Of a DNA stretch of 64,000 nucleotides, positions 57,370-64,000 are shown in pieces (the first letter of the stretch is position 1; the number at the start of each line of letters is the position of its first letter). Source of the stretch: Planctomycetota bacterium (GTDB lineage: Bacteria; Planctomycetota; JAJSAM01; JAJVHW01); the NCBI GenBank assembly GCA_024280885.1, contig JAJRPF010000026.1, forward strand, positions 1-64,000, in the 5' to 3' direction. The notes beneath the pieces were generated by a model, which did not search any database, was not told where the DNA came from, and saw only the letters and a program-made list of their open reading frames with translations. The translations under genes and the position numbers were made by a program.

Positions 57370-58361
57370 CGCGCACCTCTGCGCTCCTGTCCGTCGTCGC
57401 TGCCACGCTCCTCTCCGGTGCGTGCTCTTCTCTCGGATCGGAGCTGCCGGACGAGCCGCCGCCGCTCGCGTCAATGGAAGAACCACCCGCGCTCTTCGAC
57501 GAACCAGACGACGAGGCGATGCGCGCGGAGCTCCCGCTTGGGGGCTACTCAGGAGTGCACGTGACCGACGGACGGACGTCACTCGGCGGTCTCGGTGGCG
57601 GCGATGCGCCACATGGCGTTCTCGTGCAACGCGTGATCGAGAACTCCCCCGGCGACGCAGCAGGGATTGCCGCGGGCGATCTGATCGTTGCCGCGCGCCG
57701 TGCGGGAGCGAGCGAAGTCGCGATCCGTTGGCCGAGCGAGTGGCGAGAGTTCGAGCGCACGTCGCACCCCGGCGAGGCAATCGCCGTGGTCGTGGATCGG
57801 GCCGGCGTCGAAGACGAGACAGAGGTCGTCGTCGCGGCGCGTGTGCGCGCGTCGAGGCGCATCGACGTCGAGCGCGTCCGCGAAGAGGATCGCGTCGGGG
57901 TCGTGCTCCGTTCCGCAACACAGGTCGAAGCAAGATCAGCGGGACTCGGCGCTGGTGGTGGCGCGGTGATCGTCGGTCTCGCCGCTGAGAGTCCGTGGCG
58001 GAGGGCTGGCCTGCGGTTCGGAGATATCGTCAAACGCGTCGGGAGCGAGCCAGTGGCGCACCCGCAGATCGTCCTGAACGCCATTCGCGAGGCGGACGCC
58101 GATGATCGGCTCGCGTTGCAGATACACCGCGGCGGCTCGGAGTTCGAGATCGAGGCTCTGGTGTCGCGGCGGGAACAGGACACGCGCCGCGTCTCGATCC
58201 CATTCATCTACAGCTACGGCGCGGAGCGCGGCGAGAGCGAGACGTCGATTCTGCTCGGCCTCTTCAAGAAGACGACGACGAAGGCCGCGTGGGAGTGGCG
58301 CATCCTCTGGTTCATCTCGTTCGGAGGCGGCGACGCGAACCGACTCGAGGAAGTGCAATGA
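57366..58361 (+). CDS. PDZ-domain lipoprotein
   Basis: A 331-residue protein. ATG 57366 overlaps the ABC stop. The signal ends LLSGACSS (canonical lipobox). Two PDZ-like domains are visible: PHGVLVQRVIENSPGDAAGI with AAGDLIVAARRAG, and AVIVGLAAESPWRRAGLRFG with DIVKRVGSEPVAHPQIVLNA. There is no protease domain, so it is a binding module. The C-terminus is hydrophobic and aromatic (WEWRILWFISFGGGD). Coupling to the ABC fusion upstream and to FG-GAP genes downstream suggests a joint envelope complex. Confidence 0.85.
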   Translation: MTRTSALLSVVAATLLSGACSSLGSELPDEPPPLASMEEPPALFDEPDDEAMRAELPLGGYSGVHVTDGRTSLGGLGGGDAPHGVLVQRVIENSPGDAAGIAAGDLIVAARRAGASEVAIRWPSEWREFERTSHPGEAIAVVVDRAGVEDETEVVVAARVRASRRIDVERVREEDRVGVVLRSATQVEARSAGLGAGGGAVIVGLAAESPWRRAGLRFGDIVKRVGSEPVAHPQIVLNAIREADADDRLALQIHRGGSEFEIEALVSRREQDTRRVSIPFIYSYGAERGESETSILLGLFKKTTTKAAWEWRILWFISFGGGDANRLEEVQ

Positions 58362-59974
58362 TGGTTGGCAGGGGCTCGCGTAGGCGCATCGCTCTATCCG
58401 CGTTGCTGCTGCTTGCGACCGCTTTCGCGATCGGGGTCCGCGCGGAACCTGAGCCGTTCGGGCGCACGACGACCATCGACATGCCCAAGCGGATGCGCGT
58501 CGAAGCCGCGGAGCTTGCGGATGTCGACGGCGATGGCGCGAGCGACCTGGTGATCGCAGCGTCGCGCGGCGGTAAGCGTGAACGCCGCGAGTTGCGAGTT
58601 CATCTGCGACGCTCCGGAACCGTGGCATTCGGCCCCGAGCCCGACATGACGTTCGCGCTCCTGCCGGATGTCGTTGCATTCGCGGTGGGGGACGTCCACG
58701 CGGACCCCGGTGCGGAGATCGTGCTCTTCACGCCGAGCGGCGCCTTTGCGCTGCGCCCCGGCGTCGCAACCGAGAAGGACCGCTACGTCCGGCTGGCCGA
58801 GGCCGACTTCCTCTGGCAGTTGCCGCACAGTCGGCGGATCGTCGCATGGCAGGACGGGGTCCGCGACCTGAACGGCGACGGGTTGGTGGACCTTGTCCTG
58901 CCCGAGAGCTCCGGCTACACGATCGCCATCCAGGCGCGGAGCGCCACCGCCGAGCGCCGCTTCGCGTCGTCGCACCTGCGCCTTCCGGACGGCGGAGCAA
59001 CTACGCCCGTCGCCCGCGGCGCGCGCCGCATGCGCGGTCGCCAGCGCAGCAGGCGCGTGAGCGTCTCATTGCAGATCGGTAGCGGAGGCGTCCGTTCGGG
59101 CGACCTTCTCACCGTCAACGAATCGGTGCCCGCGCCGCGTTTCATCGACTGGGATGGCGACGGCGATCTCGATCTTCTGGCCCAGACCACCGCAGAGTTA
59201 TTGGTCTGGATTCAGCCGCGGGGTGCTCCGTTCCGCACGCCGCCGGACATCCGTATCGCATTGCCTCTCGAGGTGGATCGCCGACGGCTCCTGGACGTGT
59301 CGTACGCCGCGCACGCCACGGATCTCGACGGCGACGGCCGCTGCGACTATGTGCTGGTGGCGGGGAATCAGACATCGGAGGACCCGCAGGCGCAGGTCGC
59401 CGTGTACCGCCGCGCGCGCAACGAGGTGGGCGGAGCGCGCCCCCTCTTCGGAGAGAAAGGCCTGCCGACACAACTCCTGGTGGTTGCCGGTCTCGCGGGT
59501 GTCCCGGAGTTCCCGGACGTGGACGGCGACGGTCTTCCGGACCTCGTCATGGGTTCGCTGCGGCTCGACGCTCTCGATGCTCTGCGCGCCGCGACGGGTT
59601 CCACCCTCGACGCGGAACTCTACGTGTATCGCAATCGCGGCGGCACGTTCACGAAGCAGCCCGTCCTGACCCACGAAGTCAGTTTGACGGCCAAGGGACT
59701 GCGCGGTGCACGACGTAATCTGATCGCACGCTTCATCGGTGACGCGACCGGCGACGGCGTCTCCGAGCTACTGATGCGCGAGGATCGCGAGCGTCTACGG
59801 CTGCTCATGGTGCGGCGAACGAAGAACGCGCTCACGGTCATCGAGCGTCCCTTGTGGGAGACGTCGGTAGACGACGATGCAGACCTCGTGATCGCACCAG
59901 GGGGACCCGGGGCTCCGCCGGAGATCCTCGTTCTCAGTGCTCGTTCTCTGCTCCACGTGAGGTTCGGGAAATGA
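58358..59974 (+). CDS. secreted FG-GAP/VCBS repeat protein 1
   Basis: A 538-residue protein; ATG 58358 overlaps the previous stop. Signal peptide (RRIALSALLLLATAFAIGVR, then AEPEPF). Calcium-binding FG-GAP loops recur: ADVDGDGASDLVIAA, RDLNGDGLVDLVLPE, DWDGDGDLDLLAQ, DLDGDGRCDYVLVAG, PDVDGDGLPDLVMGS and GDATGDGVSELLM. Spacing fits a seven-bladed beta propeller. It has no visible lipobox or anchor, so it is exported to periplasm or surface, perhaps held by the PDZ lipoprotein encoded before it. Its stop overlaps the next gene, which is a paralogue. Confidence 0.87.
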   Translation: MMVGRGSRRRIALSALLLLATAFAIGVRAEPEPFGRTTTIDMPKRMRVEAAELADVDGDGASDLVIAASRGGKRERRELRVHLRRSGTVAFGPEPDMTFALLPDVVAFAVGDVHADPGAEIVLFTPSGAFALRPGVATEKDRYVRLAEADFLWQLPHSRRIVAWQDGVRDLNGDGLVDLVLPESSGYTIAIQARSATAERRFASSHLRLPDGGATTPVARGARRMRGRQRSRRVSVSLQIGSGGVRSGDLLTVNESVPAPRFIDWDGDGDLDLLAQTTAELLVWIQPRGAPFRTPPDIRIALPLEVDRRRLLDVSYAAHATDLDGDGRCDYVLVAGNQTSEDPQAQVAVYRRARNEVGGARPLFGEKGLPTQLLVVAGLAGVPEFPDVDGDGLPDLVMGSLRLDALDALRAATGSTLDAELYVYRNRGGTFTKQPVLTHEVSLTAKGLRGARRNLIARFIGDATGDGVSELLMREDRERLRLLMVRRTKNALTVIERPLWETSVDDDADLVIAPGGPGAPPEILVLSARSLLHVRFGK

Positions 59975-61695
59975 GCGCGCGCACGCTCTTGATCTGTTTC
60001 ATGCTGGTTGCCTGCGGCGTCCCCGCGCACGCCCAGGAGTCCACTCTCCGGCATGTCACGACGCGAGAGGTCACGTTCCCCGTGGCCGAACATCGCGTGG
60101 CCGATATCGACGGCGACGGGCGCGAGGAGATCATCGTCGTCGGACTCCATGGAGAAGTGCGCGTCGTCCGGGGCGAGGCGAACGGAGAGCTGAGCAAGCC
60201 GCTCGGCGAACTTGTCCTCGAACATCCCGCGCACTCGTTACTCGCGTTGATCGATCTCGTCGGCGATGACGACCGCAAGTACCTGTTGGTGCTCTCACCG
60301 GCCGGAGTACACGCCTATCCCGCAGTACCCGGAGCCGGGTTCGCGGTGCGTCCGCTCGAGTTCGCGACCCGCGCGCGCTTCGTCCTGCGCGTCGGCGCAC
60401 CGCGCTTCGCCGGCATCGCCCGCGACGTGAACGGAGACGGCCGCGCAGACGTCCTCCTTCCGCTCGGTGATCGCATCGACGTCTGGCTGCAATCGGAGAC
60501 CGAGCCGGGCGGACCGCCGCACCTGGATCGAACGGCGACGGTGCGCGTGGACGTGGAGCGCACGACTGAAACGCGTGGTGACTCCCTCACGGACGTCCTC
60601 GAGAGTGGGTTTCGCATCCCCGACCTGCACATCGAGGACGTGAACGGTGACGCGCGCGACGATCTCATCATCAGCGACGGGAAGATCCGCGCGTTCCATC
60701 TGCAACGGGAAGACGGTTCGATCCCGCAAGAGCCCGATGTGCGCGTCGACCTCGGTCTGTTCCGCGACACGACACCCAAGGGCGAACTGATTCTCGGTCG
60801 CACGTTGGCGGGCGGCGACAAGCAGCGCTACATCAGTCGCGATCTCACGGGTGACGGAATCCCCGACCATGTGATCGCGCATCGCCGCAAGGTATGGGTC
60901 TTCGCTGGCGGCGCGAACGGCCCACAGTTCAAGACCCCGATGGCGGTCCTCAAGACGGCCGACGACGTCACGGCCATGGTCTTGATCGATGTGGACTCCG
61001 ACGACGCCCCGGATCTCGTCCTGCTCCGTATCCGGGTACCGACGGTTGGAACGATTCTGCGTGGATTGGTCGCGGAGTGGGAGGTCGAGATCGGCGCCGT
61101 CGGCTACGCAGGACTCGGGGCGGATGGTTTCGCGAAGAGGCCCTCGTGGGAAAGTGAGCTCGCCGTACGCTTGCCCGCCCTGATCGGCGTCATCCGCGAC
61201 CCCGAGGCATTGATTCGGCGCTTTGAGAACGTCGCGGAACGCTTCAAGGGATCAGTCACAGGTGATTTCGATGGCGACGGCAACGACGACGCCCTGCTGA
61301 TCCGCGGGGGGAGCCGTGCGTCGAGCGAAGAAGACGCTGACGACGACCGTGAACACATCCCCCGCGTCGATATGTGGCGCGGCACCGAAGTGCTCCCGGA
61401 CACCGAGTCGGGCGACCGAATTCTCGGCGACGTACTGTTTCGCGACGACAACCGAACTTGGACTATCGATCGCCTGCTCGCGTGGATCGGCTCACTCGCC
61501 GAGCGACGCGCCGCCCGACTGACCGGTGGACGGGATCCCGACGCGTCGCTGACGCTGCGGGGCCAGGGATACTCGGATCGTCACGTCCATGCGGCGGACG
61601 TCGACGGCGACAGCCGCGACGAGATCGTCACTGTGCACCGCCGCGACGTCGACGGGACAACCATCATCGACGTGGCCGACTGGCGGGGACGGTAG
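59971..61695 (+). CDS. secreted FG-GAP/VCBS repeat protein 2
   Basis: A 574-residue protein from ATG 59971 (ATGA overlap). Signal peptide ending CGVPAHAQES. Repeats include ADIDGDGREEIIVVG, RDVNGDGRADVLLPL, EDVNGDARDDLIISD, RDLTGDGIPDHVIAH, IDVDSDDAPDLVLLR, GDFDGDGNDDALLIR and ADVDGDSRDEIVTVH, again a propeller-like set with DxDGDG calcium loops. It has a long insert without repeats (residues about 370-430). Similarity of layout to the preceding protein suggests an ancient tandem duplication followed by divergence. Confidence 0.87.
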   Translation: MSARTLLICFMLVACGVPAHAQESTLRHVTTREVTFPVAEHRVADIDGDGREEIIVVGLHGEVRVVRGEANGELSKPLGELVLEHPAHSLLALIDLVGDDDRKYLLVLSPAGVHAYPAVPGAGFAVRPLEFATRARFVLRVGAPRFAGIARDVNGDGRADVLLPLGDRIDVWLQSETEPGGPPHLDRTATVRVDVERTTETRGDSLTDVLESGFRIPDLHIEDVNGDARDDLIISDGKIRAFHLQREDGSIPQEPDVRVDLGLFRDTTPKGELILGRTLAGGDKQRYISRDLTGDGIPDHVIAHRRKVWVFAGGANGPQFKTPMAVLKTADDVTAMVLIDVDSDDAPDLVLLRIRVPTVGTILRGLVAEWEVEIGAVGYAGLGADGFAKRPSWESELAVRLPALIGVIRDPEALIRRFENVAERFKGSVTGDFDGDGNDDALLIRGGSRASSEEDADDDREHIPRVDMWRGTEVLPDTESGDRILGDVLFRDDNRTWTIDRLLAWIGSLAERRAARLTGGRDPDASLTLRGQGYSDRHVHAADVDGDSRDEIVTVHRRDVDGTTIIDVADWRGR

Positions 61696-61702
61696 GACAC
61701 GC

Positions 61703-62656
61703 ATGCCGAGCAGCGTGACGGTCGCGGCAGCAGCGGAGCGCCTCCGCGGGGTCGCCCACCGCACGCCCGTTCTGACGTCATCCGCGATCGATGCGATCGC
61801 AGGCGCGCGTGTCTTCTTCAAGTGCGAGAACTTCCAGCGCGTGGGCGCATTCAAGTTCCGCGGCGCCTACAACGCGATCTCAGCGCTCTCTGCGACAGAG
61901 CAAGCGCGCGGTGTGATCACGCATTCCTCCGGCAACCACGCACAGGGGGTCGCACTCGCGGCCCGCCTCTGCGGAGTGCGGGCGACGATCGTGATGCCCC
62001 ACGATGCTCCGGCGGTGAAGCGCCGCGCCACCGAGGGCTACGGCGCGCGGATCATCGCGTGCGCCGCCAAGGATCGTGAGATCGTGTGCGAGGCCGAGAT
62101 CGCGAAGGACGGGCACGTGCTCGTTCACCCGTACGACAACGACCACATCATCGCCGGCCAGGGCACCGCGGCGTGGGAACTCTTCGACGAGATCGGCGGC
62201 GGACTCGACGCACTCTTCGTCCCGGTCGGCGGTGGGGGACTGGCGAGCGGAACCTGCCTCGCCGCTGCGGAACGCGCGCCCGCGTGCCACGTCGTCGGCG
62301 TCGAACCGGCTGGCGCCGACGACGCGCGACGTTCGCTCGCTTCGGGGCGGGTCGTGACGCTCGACGAGGTCCCAGCGACGATTGCCGACGGAATGCGCAC
62401 GCGCATGATCGGTGAACGCAATCTGCGCATTCTGAGCAAGCATCTCACCGAGATCATCGTGGTGGACGACGCCGCGATCCTCGGCGCGTTGCGCTTGCTC
62501 TTCGAGCGGCTCAAGATCGTCGCGGAACCCAGTGGCGCGGCGTCGCTGGCCGGGCTGCTCGCGGGACTCCATCCGCTGCCGGAAAACGCCCGCGTCGGTG
62601 TCATCGTCAGCGGCGGTAACATCGAGCTCGCGGCGCTCGTCCACATGCTTGCCTGA
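61703..62656 (+). CDS. threonine/serine dehydratase (PLP fold type II)
   Basis: A 317-residue protein from ATG 61703. PLP lysine K51 in GAFKFRGAYNA, SSGNHAQGVAL, and the phosphate loop PVGGGGLASGT are diagnostic. EPSGAASLAGLLAG is near the C-terminus. There is no ACT domain, so it matches the short catabolic or serine-racemase-like group (TdcB/Srr type) and not the feedback-regulated long IlvA. It likely makes 2-oxobutyrate or pyruvate plus ammonia; racemase activity is possible. It follows the FG-GAP gene by 7 bases, yet its function looks unrelated. Confidence 0.9.
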   Translation: MPSSVTVAAAAERLRGVAHRTPVLTSSAIDAIAGARVFFKCENFQRVGAFKFRGAYNAISALSATEQARGVITHSSGNHAQGVALAARLCGVRATIVMPHDAPAVKRRATEGYGARIIACAAKDREIVCEAEIAKDGHVLVHPYDNDHIIAGQGTAAWELFDEIGGGLDALFVPVGGGGLASGTCLAAAERAPACHVVGVEPAGADDARRSLASGRVVTLDEVPATIADGMRTRMIGERNLRILSKHLTEIIVVDDAAILGALRLLFERLKIVAEPSGAASLAGLLAGLHPLPENARVGVIVSGGNIELAALVHMLA

Positions 62657-62929
62657 CGCGCTCTCCTCGGAACTGCCGCTCGTCCCCGTCGATTCTTGGT
62701 CTCCGGGACCGCCCGGGTCGGCGGGATTCCAGTGAGTAAGCGCACGGCTGGGACGCGGGATACGCTCCACGTCCGCGTGCCATGTGTCCCCGCCGTCCTC
62801 GGCGCGGTATCATATCGGAGTGATCGCGTGAACGCCTCCGTGGTGTGGCGGGTTCACCTAGCGTGGTCTGGGCGACGTCGACGTACGGCGGGCCCGATCC
62901 ACGTGAGTTCTGAGGATCGGAGAAGCGTC

Positions 62930-63265
62930 ATGGTGGAAGCGAGCATTGAAGCGACAACGACGGGAAACTCGTCGGACGACGGTCCCCTGGTCACGGCTGC
63001 ACGCGGTGTCGAGAAGGGCATCGAACGCGGCGTCGTAGCGGCCAAGGACGGCCTCGGGAAGGCCAAGGAGGGCGTTGGACACGCACGCGAGAAGGTGAGC
63101 GAGTCCGCGGCCAAGGCCAAGGAGGGGATGAAAGAGATTCCGAACAAGACGCTCGGCGATCTGAGTGACAGCGTGACGGGTTACGCGAAGGACCATCCAG
63201 GTCAGACCATCCTGGTCTCGCTCGGGGTCGGCGCGCTCATCGGCATGCTCTTGAGTCGGCGGTAG
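62930..63265 (+). CDS. YqjD/ElaB-like (DUF883) membrane-anchored protein
   Basis: A 111-residue protein from ATG 62930, with GGAGAAG upstream. A low-complexity amphipathic helix rich in Lys/Ala/Glu (ERGVVAAKDGLGKAKEGVGH, KVSESAAKAKEGMKE) is followed by a single C-terminal membrane anchor (HPGQTILVSLGVGALIGMLL) and two Arg. This is the shape of the ElaB/YqjD family, which tethers ribosomes in stationary phase in E. coli. The next gene is a YqjE-like membrane protein, matching the known yqjD-yqjE neighbourhood. The 273 bases before it contain no gene that I can support. Confidence 0.82.
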   Translation: MVEASIEATTTGNSSDDGPLVTAARGVEKGIERGVVAAKDGLGKAKEGVGHAREKVSESAAKAKEGMKEIPNKTLGDLSDSVTGYAKDHPGQTILVSLGVGALIGMLLSRR

Positions 63266-63268
63266 CCG

Positions 63269-63772
63269 CTGACGACATCGGCTCCGCCGGACGTCCCGGA
63301 AGCGACGGAGTCACACACTGACCCGACGTCTTCCGATCCAACCGGAAGGGAGGCACGCGCCGACGCGCGGCGTCTCCCCCGGCTGGCTACCGATCTGTTC
63401 CATGGCTGCGCAGCAGTCGTACGAACGACCACGGCTCTCTTCGCATTCGAAGCCCGACAGACGGCGCGCGTTGCGGCGGCGCGGCTCCTCGTCGTTGTCG
63501 TTGCGCTGACTCTCCTCGTCACGGGGGTCGCGCTCCTCATCTCCGGCGCCGCATTCTGGCTCGGCTCGGCGATGGGCGCGACGTGGATGGGCTTCGCGGT
63601 CGTGGGCGGCACGGCGATGGCAGCCGGAGGCGGCGTCATGATCTGGGCGCTTCAGAGCCTCACGACACGGACTGATCTGCGTTTCCCGGCGACGCGAGAC
63701 CAACTGGGGAAGGATCGAGAGTGGTTGGACCAGCAATTCGAAGACGGCGACAAGACGAACTCCGGGAACTGA
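63269..63772 (+). CDS. YqjE/phage-holin-III-like membrane protein with apparent CTG start
   Basis: The frame from 63266 to TGA 63772 is open and protein-like, but has no ATG, GTG or TTG before the membrane region; the first internal ATG (63572) falls inside it. CTG 63269, three bases after the upstream TAG, gives a 167-residue protein: a Pro/Thr/Asp-rich start, an amphipathic helix (ALFAFEARQTARVAAARLL), two membrane helices (VVVALTLLVTGVALLISGAA and WMGFAVVGGTAMAAGGGVMI) and a charged tail. That matches YqjE-like proteins. Alternatives are readthrough of the TAG from the DUF883 gene in the same frame, or an unseen start. Confidence 0.65.
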   Translation: MTTSAPPDVPEATESHTDPTSSDPTGREARADARRLPRLATDLFHGCAAVVRTTTALFAFEARQTARVAAARLLVVVVALTLLVTGVALLISGAAFWLGSAMGATWMGFAVVGGTAMAAGGGVMIWALQSLTTRTDLRFPATRDQLGKDREWLDQQFEDGDKTNSGN

Positions 63773-64000
63773 TCGCGAACGCCGACGCGGCGCGGGCCGG
63801 CGTCGACGCGACCGTCACGCGGGCGCGCGCCGAGATCCGTGATCCGTACGGCATCCGCACGACGATTGCCGAGCACCCGTTCGTCACGGCCGGAGTCGCC
63901 GCAGGTGTCGGAGTGGCCGCCACGCGCATCGTGGCTGGCCGCGTATCGGCGCACCCCGACGCGCCGACACGTATCGAGTACTGGGCGGGCAAGCTGCTCG
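63721..64000 (+). CDS. DUF3618/YqjK-like protein, truncated by the window end
   Basis: The frame opens at GTG 63721 with GGGAAGGA just upstream, and overlaps the preceding gene by 52 bases. The first 93 residues show a helical start (RRRQDELRELIANADAARAG), then DATVTRARAEIRDPYGIRTT and a membrane-like segment (HPFVTAGVAAGVGVAATRIV), and it continues past base 64000. The layout fits small YqjK/DUF3618-type proteins that accompany YqjD and YqjE. The C-terminus is unknown. Confidence 0.6.
   Translation, partial: MVGPAIRRRRQDELRELIANADAARAGVDATVTRARAEIRDPYGIRTTIAEHPFVTAGVAAGVGVAATRIVAGRVSAHPDAPTRIEYWAGKLL

Noticed and set aside
63269..63772. Prophage holin
   Set aside because: The resemblance to holin superfamily III is shared by chromosomal YqjE proteins; flanking YqjD-like and YqjK-like genes and the lack of phage genes argue for a cellular envelope cluster.

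Overview
High-GC (about two thirds G+C by eye), gene-dense bacterial chromosomal DNA. It carries two very large Ser/Thr protein kinases, TPR and HEAT repeat proteins, a DUF1570-type TPR peptidase, FG-GAP and carboxypeptidase-regulatory-like repeat proteins, an ECF sigma/anti-sigma pair, and many lipoproteins and signal peptides. Together these suggest a Planctomycetota-like or other deep-branching Gram-negative organism. That assignment is inference from gene content; no rRNA marker is present. I see no CRISPR array, complete insertion sequence, prophage or rRNA operon.

Layout. 1-5847: two small minus-strand genes, tRNA-Val(CAC), a 1539-residue kinase with zinc ribbons and TPRs, and tRNA-Ala(CGC). 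6073-17123: a tight plus-strand operon with mostly overlapping start/stop codons: PilZ protein, tyrosine/dual-specificity phosphatase, dapB, thiE, a DnaJ-type cysteine-rich lipoprotein, another lipoprotein, thiL, tsaE and a 1235-residue surface repeat protein. Its stop codon lies in the end of a 205-bp inverted-repeat element (17120-17324) that can fold as a three-way-junction RNA. 17570-20540: an ECF sigma factor coupled to an anti-sigma factor that carries an alpha-toroid-like domain, two long hairpins, and a 70-residue protein. 20634-26237: HEAT lipoprotein, TolC-like outer-membrane protein with an in-frame amber codon, HEAT membrane protein and DUF5658 protein.

26289-45462: lgt, gcvP, an M16 peptidase, AsmA-like protein, PhoD-like phosphatase, a Wzz/GumC-like protein with its C-terminal membrane segment in another frame, a decayed DUF839/PhoX-like remnant, CAP-domain protein, comB-like gene, gcvH and gcvT, a secreted coiled-coil protein and a DUF1570 peptidase. 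45531-53589: a kinase/AAA/TPR signalling ATPase, M1 aminopeptidase, MTA/SAH deaminase and YqgE/AlgH. 53804-55358: a nickel superoxide dismutase module (sodN, its protease sodX, a His-rich NicO-like nickel permease). 55498-64000: ABC transporter fusion, PDZ lipoprotein and two FG-GAP proteins in one coupled operon, a threonine/serine dehydratase, then a YqjD/YqjE-like envelope cluster that runs off the window.

The best candidates for something undescribed are the wobble-paired inverted-repeat element at 17120-17324, the anti-sigma/alpha-toroid fusion at 18141-19787 and the ABC-PDZ-FG-GAP-FG-GAP operon at 55498-61695. The amber-interrupted TolC, the apparent CTG start at 63269 and the frameshifted Wzz-like gene are sequence anomalies that are easy to test.
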